Shown here piece after piece: positions 45,418 through 53,899 of a stretch of 64,000 nucleotides of DNA. The position numbers and the translations under genes were made by a program. Positions within the stretch are counted from its first letter, which is position 1, and each line of letters begins with the position of its first letter. Under the pieces are notes generated by a model, which worked only from the letters and a program-made list of their open reading frames with translations, ran no database searches and was not told where the DNA came from. Origin of the DNA: Martinezella tropici (GTDB lineage: Bacteria; Pseudomonadota; Alphaproteobacteria; Rhizobiales; Rhizobiaceae); assembly GCA_000799755.1 (NCBI GenBank), contig JUHI01000014.1:1-64000 (forward strand). Direction: 5' to 3'.

Positions 45418-46430
45418 AGCGTGGCTCCTGCTGCGACATGGGGCGGTATGACTGATGGCGATATCAGCATGCAGGCGGCACGATGCCCAAGTTGACCCCC
45501 CACGGTGCGGAGCGTCGGCACGGCAAGCGTGCAGGATTGCGTCATAAGGGAGCAGCGAGGGGAAAACGGACAACCGGTGGGCAAGCGGTCAGGTGGCGGC
45601 ACTGTGCCCGGAATGGCAGTCAGCCTGCGACGCGGCCCTTCAAGATCCGGAAGAGCGCCAATCAGGCCGCGCGTATAGGGGTGGGCAGGATTGGTGAAGA
45701 GCTTACTTGTCGGCGTGTCCTCGACGACGCGTCCGCAATACATCACGACGACACGCTCGGTCATTTCTGACACCATGCCGAGGTCGTGCGAGATCAGCAC
45801 GAGCGCCATGTTGCGCTCGCGGCGCAAATCATCGAGGAGGTCCAGGATCTGCGCCTGAATGGTTGCATCGAGCGCCGTCGTCGGTTCATCAGCCACCAAC
45901 AGATCGGGATCTCCAGCCAGCGCCATGGCGATCATTACGCGCTGGTTCATGCCGCCGGAGAATTCATGCGGGTACTCGCCCAAACGCCTGGAGGCGTTGG
46001 CGATGCCGACCCGATCGAGCAGGCGCTCGGCCTCTTTGCGTGCTTCCGCACCATGCATGTTCCGGTGCAACGCCAGAGCTTCCGTCAACTGCCAACCGAT
46101 CCGATGCAGTGGGTTGAGCGAACTGGCCGGATCCTGGAAGATCATGGCCACACGTCCGCCGCGGATCGCGTTTAGCTGCGGCTCTGCCAATCCGAGGAGT
46201 TCCCGACCGTCCAACTTCACTGAGCCTTCGACCCGCGCGTTGGCGCCAAGCAGGCCGAGGCTCGCCATCCAGGTGATCGACTTGCCGCAACCGCTCTCGC
46301 CGACAATGCCAAGCGTCTCGCCGCGATCAACGGACAGGCTAACGCCGTGCAGGGCACGTGCGATATGATGCCGGCCGCTGAAGTCGACGCAGAGGTTGGA
46401 AATATCAACAAGCGGGACAACTTCAGCCAT
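45414..46430 (-). CDS. peptide/opine-type ABC transporter ATP-binding protein (DppD-like)
   Basis: A 338-residue ATPase with Walker A GESGCGKSI, Q-loop FQDPASSLNPLHRI, signature FSGGMNQRVMIAMAL, Walker B LLVADEPTTALDAT and LISHDLGMVSEMTERVVVMYCGRVVE, then the cysteine tail CPFSPRCSLMTQSC. The ATG at 46430 overlaps the metallophosphatase stop by eight bases, so phosphatase and transporter genes are translationally linked. Confidence 0.92.
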   Translation of the reverse strand: MAEVVPLVDISNLCVDFSGRHHIARALHGVSLSVDRGETLGIVGESGCGKSITWMASLGLLGANARVEGSVKLDGRELLGLAEPQLNAIRGGRVAMIFQDPASSLNPLHRIGWQLTEALALHRNMHGAEARKEAERLLDRVGIANASRRLGEYPHEFSGGMNQRVMIAMALAGDPDLLVADEPTTALDATIQAQILDLLDDLRRERNMALVLISHDLGMVSEMTERVVVMYCGRVVEDTPTSKLFTNPAHPYTRGLIGALPDLEGPRRRLTAIPGTVPPPDRLPTGCPFSPRCSLMTQSCTLAVPTLRTVGGQLGHRAACMLISPSVIPPHVAAGATL

Positions 46431-47286
46431 GTTGCGATTCCATCTGCTGTTCGCTGAACGCGCGCAAGGCGTTACGGTCGATGGTGATGAGATGTCGAGC
46501 GACACCCTCGAGCACCACGCAGCTCAAAACACCGGTTGCGTAGATTCCCGTATCAACATTGATGCGGTTGGGCAGACTTTCGACGGCAGCGCCAGACGTG
46601 TGGCCGTGCACCACGACCTTCCCGAAGTCCATCGCCGAGGTCAAAAACCGGTCGCGTATCCAGGTCAGATCCTCTTTGCGCTGCTCCGTCAGGCTACGGT
46701 CGGGATTGACGCCCGCATGGGCGAAGAAATAGCCATCTAGTTGATAGGATAGCGGTAGGCGGGAAATGAAATCCTTGTGATGCTGAGGCATACGGGCAAT
46801 GAGCGCCAATCGCATGACCTCGGCGGTCGCAGAATTGGCCATGGCGCGCAAGACCTCCTCGGGAGAGAAGCCATAAGACACCAAGGTCTCAAGTCCGCCC
46901 TTGCGGCCCCAAAGCGGTAGAATGGCTGCGTCGGTCAGGAACTCGTTGAGCCAGGCGTCGTGATTGCCGCTGAGGCAGACGATACCTGTCTTCTCGTCAG
47001 AGGCAGCTTGCTCGGCTGCGACACGCTCGATGACCGATCGCGAATGCGGACCACGATCGATCAGATCTCCGAGATAGACGATGATTGCACGGCCGATCGG
47101 ATGTAATGCACGATCGGCGTCGATGGCGGCCTGCATGGCCAGCAGGTGATCGAGATGGCCGTGGATATCGCCAATGGCATAGATACGCACATCATTGGCC
47201 GCTGCCGGCGGTGTATCGCGAAAATGGTTCCAGCTGCCATTGCTCATGTCGATCGGGAGGGGCTGCCGCATGAAAGGGTTGGTCAC
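46423..47286 (-). CDS. calcineurin-like metallophosphatase (PPP/ApaH-like)
   Basis: A 287-residue metallophosphoesterase. The motifs are complete and in order: GDIHGH, GDLIDRG, SGNHDAW, a histidine in FFAHAGVNPDRSL and VVVHGHT. The family includes bacterial protein phosphatases of lambda type and diadenosine tetraphosphatases. No signal peptide is evident. In this operon, with a phosphodiesterase and an importer, removal of phosphate from the monoester released by the phosphodiesterase is a better fit than protein dephosphorylation; this is inference. A strong hairpin separates it from the binding-protein gene. Confidence 0.87.
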   Translation of the reverse strand: MTNPFMRQPLPIDMSNGSWNHFRDTPPAAANDVRIYAIGDIHGHLDHLLAMQAAIDADRALHPIGRAIIVYLGDLIDRGPHSRSVIERVAAEQAASDEKTGIVCLSGNHDAWLNEFLTDAAILPLWGRKGGLETLVSYGFSPEEVLRAMANSATAEVMRLALIARMPQHHKDFISRLPLSYQLDGYFFAHAGVNPDRSLTEQRKEDLTWIRDRFLTSAMDFGKVVVHGHTSGAAVESLPNRINVDTGIYATGVLSCVVLEGVARHLITIDRNALRAFSEQQMESQHG

Positions 47287-47315
47287 TATGGTCGTCCTGC
47301 AGTGTCGGGAATGCA

Positions 47316-47343
47316 GCGGGCGGGTGCCGAAGCGCCCGCCCGC
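47316..47343 (-). promoter_or_regulatory. GC-rich intercistronic hairpin
   Basis: GCGGGCGGG (47316-47324) and CCCGCCCGC (47335-47343) are perfect 9-bp arms, and the stem can extend inward to a CGAA tetraloop. It lies in the 66-bp gap between the binding-protein stop and the metallophosphatase start. In minus-strand orientation no T run follows, so mRNA stabilisation or attenuation is more likely than full termination. Confidence 0.65.
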
Positions 47344-47352
47344 TCGGGCTCT

Positions 47353-48993
47353 TTAGTTTTTGACCGCAAAATGGCCGGGTGTGAAATCCATCGCAAACAT
47401 CGCGGATGGCGCCCATTCGATGTTTGCGCGCTTCCCGTAGAGAATGGCGTTCTGGTGCAGAACGATCATGCCGGGATCCTCGTTCTCGATGATGTCGAGG
47501 GCACGGGAGAAGGCCTTCTTGACCTCGGCACGGTCGGTGGAGGCATTGATCACGTTGCAGAGGCGGTCGAACTCATCATTCTGCCACATGCCGCCTTTCG
47601 GATTGGTCTTGGTGTTGTAGACACCGTTCGGGCAGTTGTTGGCCAGAAGTGCAGCCGGAAAGGCGAAATAGGCCGTATTGGAGAGATCCTGCATCATTCG
47701 GTCGGGACCGGGATCGTTGGGATTGTCGATGACGGAAAAATCGATATTGAAGCCGATGGCTCGCAGGTTTTCGAGATTGTACTGTGCGATTGTCAGTTCG
47801 TTGGGATAGTAGTTATCGTGGACGCGATAGGTGATCGGTTCGCCCTTGTAGCCGGATTCGGCAAGCAGCCTTTTTGCAAGTTCAGGATCATAGTCCGAGG
47901 TCTGGTGATCGGTGGCGAAGAGATCCTTGAACAGCGGATGCTGAAAGCCTTGCGGCACTCCCGTCCGACCGCCCCAGAGCGCTTCCACAATGGTCTTGCG
48001 GTCGATCGCGTGGCTGAGCGCCTGACGCACCTTGACGTTCTTGAGGGGGCCATTGTTTTCGTCGAGTGCGATGAAGCGAATATTGGCGACCGGCCCGCCG
48101 ACCACTTTGTAATCGGACGATCCCTCAATCATCGGCACCTGATCAGGGCCGACATCGGATATGATGTCATATTCGCCGGACATCAGTCCGTTGACGCGGC
48201 TGGCCGCTTCCGGCACGACAAGAATGTTGAGCTTATCGATCGGAGGCTTGCCGCCCCAATAGTCGGCATTGGCGACCATATGAACTGCTGAGCCGGGGTC
48301 CAGCTTTTCGACCTTATACGGGCCGGTAGCGATTGGCTTAGCGGCCCAGGCGTTCCAGCTGGCAGCTTCCATGAAGCCGCGCCTGGAGATGACACCGGCA
48401 TAATTGACGCGAGCGAGGCGGGCTTCCGTGTCAAGCGTCGCCTTCTTCATGATGATACGGACGGTAAGGTCATCGACGGCTTCGACATGGTCGAGCAATG
48501 GCCATTCGGAGGCGCGGCTGGCGGCGACGGCCGCAGGGGGTACGATACCCTTGCTACCATCGGCGCGGGCAAACGTGGTTTCGCCCTTGTCGCGGGCAGC
48601 AATCTGCGCGGGCAGCAATCCGAAGCGCTCGTCGGAGAAGGAGAAGACGACATCCTTGGCAGTCATGACATCGCCATTGTGGAACTTGACGTTCGGGCGC
48701 AGCTTGAGTTCGAGCGTCTTGTCGTCAATCCATTTCCACTCACTGGCCAGACCGGGTTTGAACGCGAGATTGGGGTCTTGCAGATCAAGTGCGATAAGCT
48801 GTTCGAACACGGAATTCTGGAATTTGCGTGCAGCCGTGCCGTTGTTCTCGTTGATCTCGATCGAACCAGCTGTGCCCATGGACTGCACGGCGACGTTGAT
48901 GATGGTGTCGCGTGCCCAGGCCGAGGAGGCGACGCCGAGGAACAGGCTGCTTATCACGGCAGCTCGAGCGAAGGTCTTGAAAGTCGTGTGCAT
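47353..48993 (-). CDS. oligopeptide/opine-type ABC binding protein
   Basis: A 546-residue family 5 binding protein. The ATG at 48993 with GGAGA upstream gives a signal peptide MHTTFKTFARAAVISSLFLG to ASSAWARD. The mature region contains LELKLRPNVKFHNGDVMTAKDVVFSF and VKVRQALSHAIDRKTIVEALWG. Its family includes AccA, which binds agrocinopine, as well as peptide, nickel and sugar binders. Operon neighbours (phosphodiesterase, phosphatase) suggest a phosphodiester ligand. The 136-bp gap from the phosphodiesterase gene is the longest in the operon and could hold a secondary promoter. Confidence 0.9.
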   Translation of the reverse strand: MHTTFKTFARAAVISSLFLGVASSAWARDTIINVAVQSMGTAGSIEINENNGTAARKFQNSVFEQLIALDLQDPNLAFKPGLASEWKWIDDKTLELKLRPNVKFHNGDVMTAKDVVFSFSDERFGLLPAQIAARDKGETTFARADGSKGIVPPAAVAASRASEWPLLDHVEAVDDLTVRIIMKKATLDTEARLARVNYAGVISRRGFMEAASWNAWAAKPIATGPYKVEKLDPGSAVHMVANADYWGGKPPIDKLNILVVPEAASRVNGLMSGEYDIISDVGPDQVPMIEGSSDYKVVGGPVANIRFIALDENNGPLKNVKVRQALSHAIDRKTIVEALWGGRTGVPQGFQHPLFKDLFATDHQTSDYDPELAKRLLAESGYKGEPITYRVHDNYYPNELTIAQYNLENLRAIGFNIDFSVIDNPNDPGPDRMMQDLSNTAYFAFPAALLANNCPNGVYNTKTNPKGGMWQNDEFDRLCNVINASTDRAEVKKAFSRALDIIENEDPGMIVLHQNAILYGKRANIEWAPSAMFAMDFTPGHFAVKN

Positions 48994-49129
48994 TGAGGTC
49001 TCCGGTGAGGCCGCTTGCCCGCGGCATGGCTTTGCCATGACCCACCGAAGAGGATTTCGGCAGGCTGGCGCGATCGATGGACGCTGCGAGATCACCCCGT
49101 AGCGCGATGGGTTCTAGAAACGGTACGCG

Positions 49130-50665
49130 TTACTCGGCTGGCGGCTCGACAAGCATTGTCGACTGGCTGACAGCCGCTGTTGCCGGCGAGGCCCAAGCCT
49201 CATCGACATAGTTTTGTGACCCGACGCGGCCGAAGCGCAGATGCGAGGTCTTCCCCTGGGCCGTGGCCATGAACTCTTCAATGACCGGCGGGGCAACTGC
49301 TTCACCGTGCTCCAGCAGCTCGTGCATCACACGGCCGGTCATGGTGTCTGGCGCTGCGACGCCCAGCATATGCAGGCTCGTCGGCGCAAGATCGGTAATG
49401 CCGGTGCGGGTGGTGATGACCTGACCGCCAGCCTTGAGGCCTGGGCCATCGGCAATCAGCACGGCCGTCAGTTCGGACACATGCATGCCGCCATGAGTGC
49501 CGCCGCCGACGTCAATCTTGTAGTTGCCAACATCGCAGATCGACGTGCCGAGTATTCCGAATTCATTCGGTTCGTTGTCGCCGGCAAGGTTGAGATAGAG
49601 ATCGGGGGCGCGGTAATGCGCGGCACCAGTCAACTCCAGCGCCAACGTTCCCTCAATCGTTCCAAGTGGCGAGCCGGGCTCGATGGCGCGAGTGAAGCTT
49701 GCGCCATACCAGTCCTGAGCGACGAGAGCATCAAATGCCGCCTGAAGGAGTCCCCGGTCATACCGACGCAACCACAGGCCTGGCGCTCGCCCGCGACGGA
49801 ATATGATGTCTATGTCATCGTCGAAGCGTGTGGCCGCACGAATGCCGGCCGCCTTGAAGGCATCGTCGAGATTGATGAAGCGTGATGATGTGGAGTGACC
49901 GTGATCGGATGTGATGAAGACGGCGATCGTCTCGCGCTCCGCCTGATGCTCGCGCCAGTCGAGGAGAGCGCCGATTGCCGCATCGCACTGGTGTAGGCTT
50001 TCGAGCTGTCCCTCGGCGCCGAGGCCGTGAAGATGGGACGCACTATCGACCTCGGTCAACCAGATGATCGAGGCAGCCGGCCTCTTGGCCGGCCATATGG
50101 AATTGACAAAGATATCGATGGCCTTTGCCTCGGCGCCGCGCTCGAAGCCGGTACTTGGGACCTTGTGGCGCGCTGTGATGTCGATGGCGAGATCATGCGG
50201 GAAGGCGATCTGGGGGTGGCGAACATTGAAACCGATCTGGCCGAAATCGGCTCCCTTCCAATTGAGCGCCGTAAAGGAACCCTGGCCGCTGGAGGTGACG
50301 ACTGCGAAGGACTTGCCGGCTTTCGCGAGCGTTTCGCTGAGGTTGACCGTGCGCACCATGCCGCCGGCGTAATGGGCCTCACCATAGCGCCAGTCATGGA
50401 TGGTGTCGGTGCCGGCAAGTCTGCCGCTGCCACTACGCGCGTAGAAATCGTTACCCAGGACGCCCGTGCTTTCGGGTTTTGCACCACTGGCGAGCGCCGT
50501 CAGGGCACCGCGTGTCTCGCTTGGAAACACTGTACGGTGATCGCTGCTGACTACACCCCTTTGCTTGAGGGCATGAAGGTTCGGCATGGTCAGGGCATTG
50601 ATCTGGTCGGGCCTCAGCCCGTCAACGCCAAGAATGATGACGTGGGCGATATCACTCATGGCCAT
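49130..50665 (-). CDS. type I phosphodiesterase/nucleotide pyrophosphatase family enzyme
   Basis: A 511-residue alkaline-phosphatase-superfamily enzyme. Metal and catalytic residues: GVDGLRPD, the nucleophile threonine in TVFPSETRGALTALASG, LTEVDSASHLHG, ITSDHGHS and GGGTHGGMH. AAGG lies upstream of the ATG at 50665. No signal peptide is seen, so it should act in the cytoplasm on an imported substrate. NPP-type enzymes cleave phosphodiesters; relatives also hydrolyse phosphonoacetate. The start overlaps the DeoR gene by 14 bases, giving tight coupling. Together with the phosphatase it could fully release phosphate from a sugar or lipid head-group diester. Confidence 0.87.
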   Translation of the reverse strand: MAMSDIAHVIILGVDGLRPDQINALTMPNLHALKQRGVVSSDHRTVFPSETRGALTALASGAKPESTGVLGNDFYARSGSGRLAGTDTIHDWRYGEAHYAGGMVRTVNLSETLAKAGKSFAVVTSSGQGSFTALNWKGADFGQIGFNVRHPQIAFPHDLAIDITARHKVPSTGFERGAEAKAIDIFVNSIWPAKRPAASIIWLTEVDSASHLHGLGAEGQLESLHQCDAAIGALLDWREHQAERETIAVFITSDHGHSTSSRFINLDDAFKAAGIRAATRFDDDIDIIFRRGRAPGLWLRRYDRGLLQAAFDALVAQDWYGASFTRAIEPGSPLGTIEGTLALELTGAAHYRAPDLYLNLAGDNEPNEFGILGTSICDVGNYKIDVGGGTHGGMHVSELTAVLIADGPGLKAGGQVITTRTGITDLAPTSLHMLGVAAPDTMTGRVMHELLEHGEAVAPPVIEEFMATAQGKTSHLRFGRVGSQNYVDEAWASPATAAVSQSTMLVEPPAE

Positions 50666-51461
50666 GCGCCTTTGCTTCAGGAAGTGAATTTTCCGCTGTG
50701 TCCGGGTAAAGCACGTTGGTGCCGGCTTCCGCGAGCAGAGCGCTAAAATGGGGGGCGAGTTGTTCGTCGGTGACGAAAGTGCCGATGTCCTTGAAAGGAA
50801 TTGATTGGTAGCGACCCGGTGCGCCAATCTTGGTGTGGTCGGCCACATAGATCGCGTCGCGCGACTGGCTGACGATCCGCAGCTTGAGCCGCATATTGTG
50901 GCGCGTTTCCTCTACAAGGCCGAAGCGCTCGTCGAGACCATACACGCCAACGATGGAAAGATCGAAGCTGCAGTTTTCGATCGCATCGAAAACCTCGTCA
51001 CCCATCAGCATCTTGGCTGACGCGTTATATTCACCGCCGGTGAAATGAACGCGGTGACGCTGACCTGCCTGCAACGCTTCACCGATCGCCGGCATATTGG
51101 TCATTACAGAAACCGTCGGACCATCGCGCATCGCCTCGGCAACAGCCAGCACCGACGAGCCACCAGTCATGAATATCCATTGATCTGCTTCGATCAACGA
51201 GGCGACCCTGCGACCGATGGCCTGCTTGCCGGCCCGCTCCATCAATACCCGCTCTTCGAGCGGCGCCTTTCGGTCTGAAGGGATCGCGCCGCCATAGACG
51301 CGGCGCAGCGCGCCATTGCGCTCTAGTGCCACGAGATCGCGCCGCACCGTCTCGGTGGAAACCCCGAAAGTCTCGGCCATCGCCGCGATCGACACGCCAT
51401 GGCCGCCGTTGACGAGGCTTACAATGTTCTGATGCCTGCCGGCTGCTGGAAGTTTCGACAA
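50652..51461 (-). CDS. DeoR family transcriptional regulator
   Basis: A 269-residue DeoR-type repressor. The start is TTG at 51461 with AAGGAGAG at ideal spacing. The helix-turn-helix is SIAAMAETFGVSTETVRRDLVALERNGALRRVYGGA, followed by the sugar-phosphate-binding DeoRC domain with FMTGGSSVLAVAEAM and DLSIVGVYGLDERFGL. DeoR proteins sense phosphorylated sugars or related compounds, which matches a phosphodiester-degrading operon; AccR of the agrocinopine system belongs to this family. A conserved motif at 51512-51532 lies 51 bp upstream and recurs upstream of the GNAT gene. Confidence 0.92.
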   Translation of the reverse strand: MSKLPAAGRHQNIVSLVNGGHGVSIAAMAETFGVSTETVRRDLVALERNGALRRVYGGAIPSDRKAPLEERVLMERAGKQAIGRRVASLIEADQWIFMTGGSSVLAVAEAMRDGPTVSVMTNMPAIGEALQAGQRHRVHFTGGEYNASAKMLMGDEVFDAIENCSFDLSIVGVYGLDERFGLVEETRHNMRLKLRIVSQSRDAIYVADHTKIGAPGRYQSIPFKDIGTFVTDEQLAPHFSALLAEAGTNVLYPDTAENSLPEAKAHGHE

Positions 51462-51511
51462 AGGTCTCTCCTTGCTTCGCGGAGAGATTTAGAGGTCCAA
51501 AATCACAGACG

Positions 51512-51532
51512 CGTGACACTTACTTGAAGTTT
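51512..51532. promoter_or_regulatory. conserved motif CGTGACA-N5-TTGAAGTTT, copy 1
   Basis: CGTGACA at 51512-51518 and TTGAAGTTT at 51524-51532, with the same spacing as at 52274-52294. It lies 51 bp upstream of the DeoR start, where an operator of an autoregulating repressor would be expected. Confidence 0.55.
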
Positions 51533-51590
51533 ATGCAACCGAGTCCATAATCCCACATTACCGCACAAAGTCTAACATGGCGGATTGGCT

Positions 51591-52118
51591 CTACGGACTT
51601 GCCAATAGAGTCTTGCTCAGCATGATGCTGCGATAATTGGTGTGGGACCATTGTTCATGGCCGATGAAGCGATAGCCAAGACGGGTATACCAATCGACCA
51701 AATGCGTGGCAGGCTCAGCCGTATCGAGCGACAATTCCCGCGCACCACTGGCAATCGCCTGTTTTTCGGCAAATGCGATCAACTGACGGCCAAGCCCCTT
51801 GGCCTGTAGGTCGGGCTCGACGCCGAATTGCGCTATGCTCGACACTTCCGGCTTATCGTACCAGGCGCAGCCCCTGGTTTGGCTCGCATTCTTGAATAGG
51901 ATCGTGCCGCAGATTCGACCGTCTATTATACCCACGAAACACTGACCTTCGGCAATGCGCTTTGCGGTAATCTCATCTTTCTGATGAGTGGCCATAAAGC
52001 GCAGCCCCATTCTCGCCAGGCCGCCATATGCACGATGCAGCAATACGGTCATTTCGTTTATGGAGTCGGTTTCCATCCATGGGCGGATGACCAGGGTAGG
52101 GGAGGTTGGACGTGTCAT
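51591..52118 (-). CDS. GNAT family N-acetyltransferase
   Basis: A 175-residue acetyltransferase. The acetyl-CoA loop is in FGVEPDLQAKGLGRQLIAFAEKQAI (the QxxGxG/A type pattern), followed by LSLDTAEPATHLVDWYTRLGYRF, typical of GNAT C-termini. The substrate is unknown. It is separated from the DeoR gene by 129 bp on the same strand. A copy of the DeoR-associated motif 156 bp upstream of its start suggests co-regulation with the phosphodiester operon. Confidence 0.87.
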   Translation of the reverse strand: MTRPTSPTLVIRPWMETDSINEMTVLLHRAYGGLARMGLRFMATHQKDEITAKRIAEGQCFVGIIDGRICGTILFKNASQTRGCAWYDKPEVSSIAQFGVEPDLQAKGLGRQLIAFAEKQAIASGARELSLDTAEPATHLVDWYTRLGYRFIGHEQWSHTNYRSIMLSKTLLASP

Positions 52119-52273
52119 GCGTGATGCTCGCTGGCTGCTCTTGACAAAAAGGTGATGAAAACTGATGTGCCAATATCATTGCGCACGACCCGTGTGACCA
52201 CAGGGGTCGTTACGGGCTCATCGTCGTATCTGCTTGGTTTTACAAGAGAGCTAGACGCTTAAAATTACGATTA

Positions 52274-52294
52274 CGTGACATTTGTTTGAAGTTT
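52274..52294. promoter_or_regulatory. conserved motif CGTGACA-N5-TTGAAGTTT, copy 2
   Basis: CGTGACA at 52274-52280 and TTGAAGTTT at 52286-52294, preceded by AAAAT as in copy 1. Immediately to the right GTGTGC (52295-52300) and GCACAC (52305-52310) form a short hairpin. It lies upstream of the GNAT gene. Confidence 0.55.
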
Positions 52295-52310
52295 GTGTGC
52301 TCAGGCACAC

Positions 52311-52577
52311 ATGATAGCACTTACCCATAAAAAGCCACAGGGAAGACAGGCAGATCCATGCCCTTGCCGTCCCGATGTTGCTGCCGGTATCCGATGCGCG
52401 CCACCGCAGTTCCGTAACATTAGGGTGGTTTCGATTGCGAAGCGTCACTTTTATCGAAAATCCACCCCTTTGTTTCACTCTGTACACGTTACATTTATTC
52501 GTCACTCACGGGTGTACCCTGAGGTGTTTTGGGCAAAATGCGGTCGCGAAAGTCAACCGCTTCAGCCAGTGAAAAAG
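52311..52577. other. intergenic stretch without a recognised gene
   Basis: The remainder of the gap between the GNAT motif and the cysteine-cluster gene. A plus-strand frame spans part of it (52293-52646) but is cysteine- and arginine-rich, matches no family and runs antisense into the neighbour, so it is not called. Confidence 0.4.
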
Positions 52578-53111
52578 TCAGGACGTGCGCAACAAATTAA
52601 GTCTTTCCCCCTCCGGGTCATCCCTGAAGTAGGATTGGAGGCTTGATAGAAACCTTGATGTCTCCGACCTCAGCGCCTCGACCAATTGAATAGAGGCACC
52701 AGCATTCTCGATAGCCGTTTGCAATTCGGCCAATCTCTGCCGATCGAAGGATGAGAGAGGAAGGATCTTCGCCTCCCTCAGCAGCAACAGACATTCGTGC
52801 GCCCGCAGGACGGTGGTGAATGCCTGACACATTGGACCCAACAGCGATCGGTCTTCTATCCAATTGCGACCTTTGAAGATTTCTTGGGTGACACGCTGCC
52901 CAGCGCCTAAACAGTCAAATTCAATGCATCCGCGAAAACCAAGCTCGGCGCGTCGGAGATGGATGGTGCATGCGGCGCAGTCGTCGAGATGCGGGCAGGG
53001 GTGACCTGCCGCTTTGTCGATGGCGAACAAGCTGGATCGGTCGAAGGAGAGAGCGAGGCAGCAAAGCCCGGCGCATCGCGCACAGTCGGCGCGAAGATCA
53101 AGATTTTCCAT
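52578..53111 (-). CDS. cysteine-cluster (YkgJ-like) protein
   Basis: A 177-residue protein. The N-terminal 70 residues hold many cysteines: CARCAGLCC, CPHLDDCAAC and GCIEFDCLGAGQ, a pattern of zinc- or iron-sulfur-binding YkgJ-type clusters. From memory, the same N-terminal block often precedes pentapeptide repeats in larger proteins; here the C-terminal half is helical and has no such repeats. Function is unknown. It is divergent from the frameshifted GFA-family gene. Confidence 0.75.
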   Translation of the reverse strand: MENLDLRADCARCAGLCCLALSFDRSSLFAIDKAAGHPCPHLDDCAACTIHLRRAELGFRGCIEFDCLGAGQRVTQEIFKGRNWIEDRSLLGPMCQAFTTVLRAHECLLLLREAKILPLSSFDRQRLAELQTAIENAGASIQLVEALRSETSRFLSSLQSYFRDDPEGERLNLLRTS

Positions 53112-53331
53112 TGTGAGATTCCCAGACGCACAATCGACGTCGCAAGCCGGGACGACTGCGCTAGATCGAATCTGCGATAGGGAAAATTTCCTCGCCGGGC
53201 GCGAGGCACGGCGAAGTAGAAGTGTTCTATCCGGCGTCGGTAACGATGTCCAGTCTTCCGCTCAACCAATTCACCCGCTCGAACATTTCAAACGAAATAA
53301 AAGCGAATTACTCCTGTCTCCACGTAACCGG

Positions 53332-53782
53332 GTGACCGAAGTCTCTTCGAGAACCAAGTCGTGGTCTGGCGGATGTGTTTGCGGATCGGTCCGCTATACG
53401 TGCGTCGGCGATCAGCAACGCGTTACCGTCTGCCACTGCCTCTGGTGCCAACGCCGCACCGGTTCCAGGTCCGGGGTGGAAGCACTGCTCCAAGAAGGCA
53501 ATATCGAATTTTCCGGCATCGAACCTGCGAGGTATCGTCATTTGTCCGACGAGTCGGGACGATGGCTGGACGATTATTTCTGCCCACGGTGCGGTTCGAA
53601 CCTGGGTCTCACGCCACAAGCCGTGGCCGGGTATCCGGACCGTGCCTGCCGGCACGCTCGACGATTCCGGTTCACTCGATTCAAAGCGGACGAGCTGTCG
53701 TCACCTATTCACGCGCTCTCGACGGAATAGGAGTGATCTCAGCGCCGAAGTGGAGGCATACGAACGATACTTTCGAGCTTAG
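53332..53782 (+). pseudogene. GFA/CENP-V family protein gene with a frameshift
   Basis: The zinc-binding GFA domain is clear: SGGCVCGSVRYTC, VCHCLWCQRRTG and DYFCPRCGSNLGLTPQAV. The GTG at 53332 is a plausible start (VTEVSSRTKSW). After TPQAV the expected continuation PGIRTVPAGTLDD is found in the next frame, ending at 53782, which indicates one extra base near 53623-53626 (GTGG). Without correction the frame runs on to 53730 with unrelated sequence. GFA proteins are zinc-dependent glutathione-adduct enzymes or of unknown function. A sequencing error is possible. Confidence 0.75.
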
Positions 53783-53899
53783 CCGCTCATTCGAGCCGCT
53801 TTCTAAATTGTCGCAGGGCCCCAATAAAGGCCGGACACTTGCGCCCCGAGTTTTGCGGCGCGCAATTAAATTTTCATATCATCGCCCCACACCGGCACA

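Noticed and set aside
47146..48291. 381-residue plus-strand frame opposite the binding-protein gene
   Set aside because: It is antisense to a clear family 5 binding protein and shows no domain of its own.
52293..52646. 117-residue plus-strand frame
   Set aside because: No ribosome site or family resemblance, and it overlaps the cysteine-cluster gene antisense.
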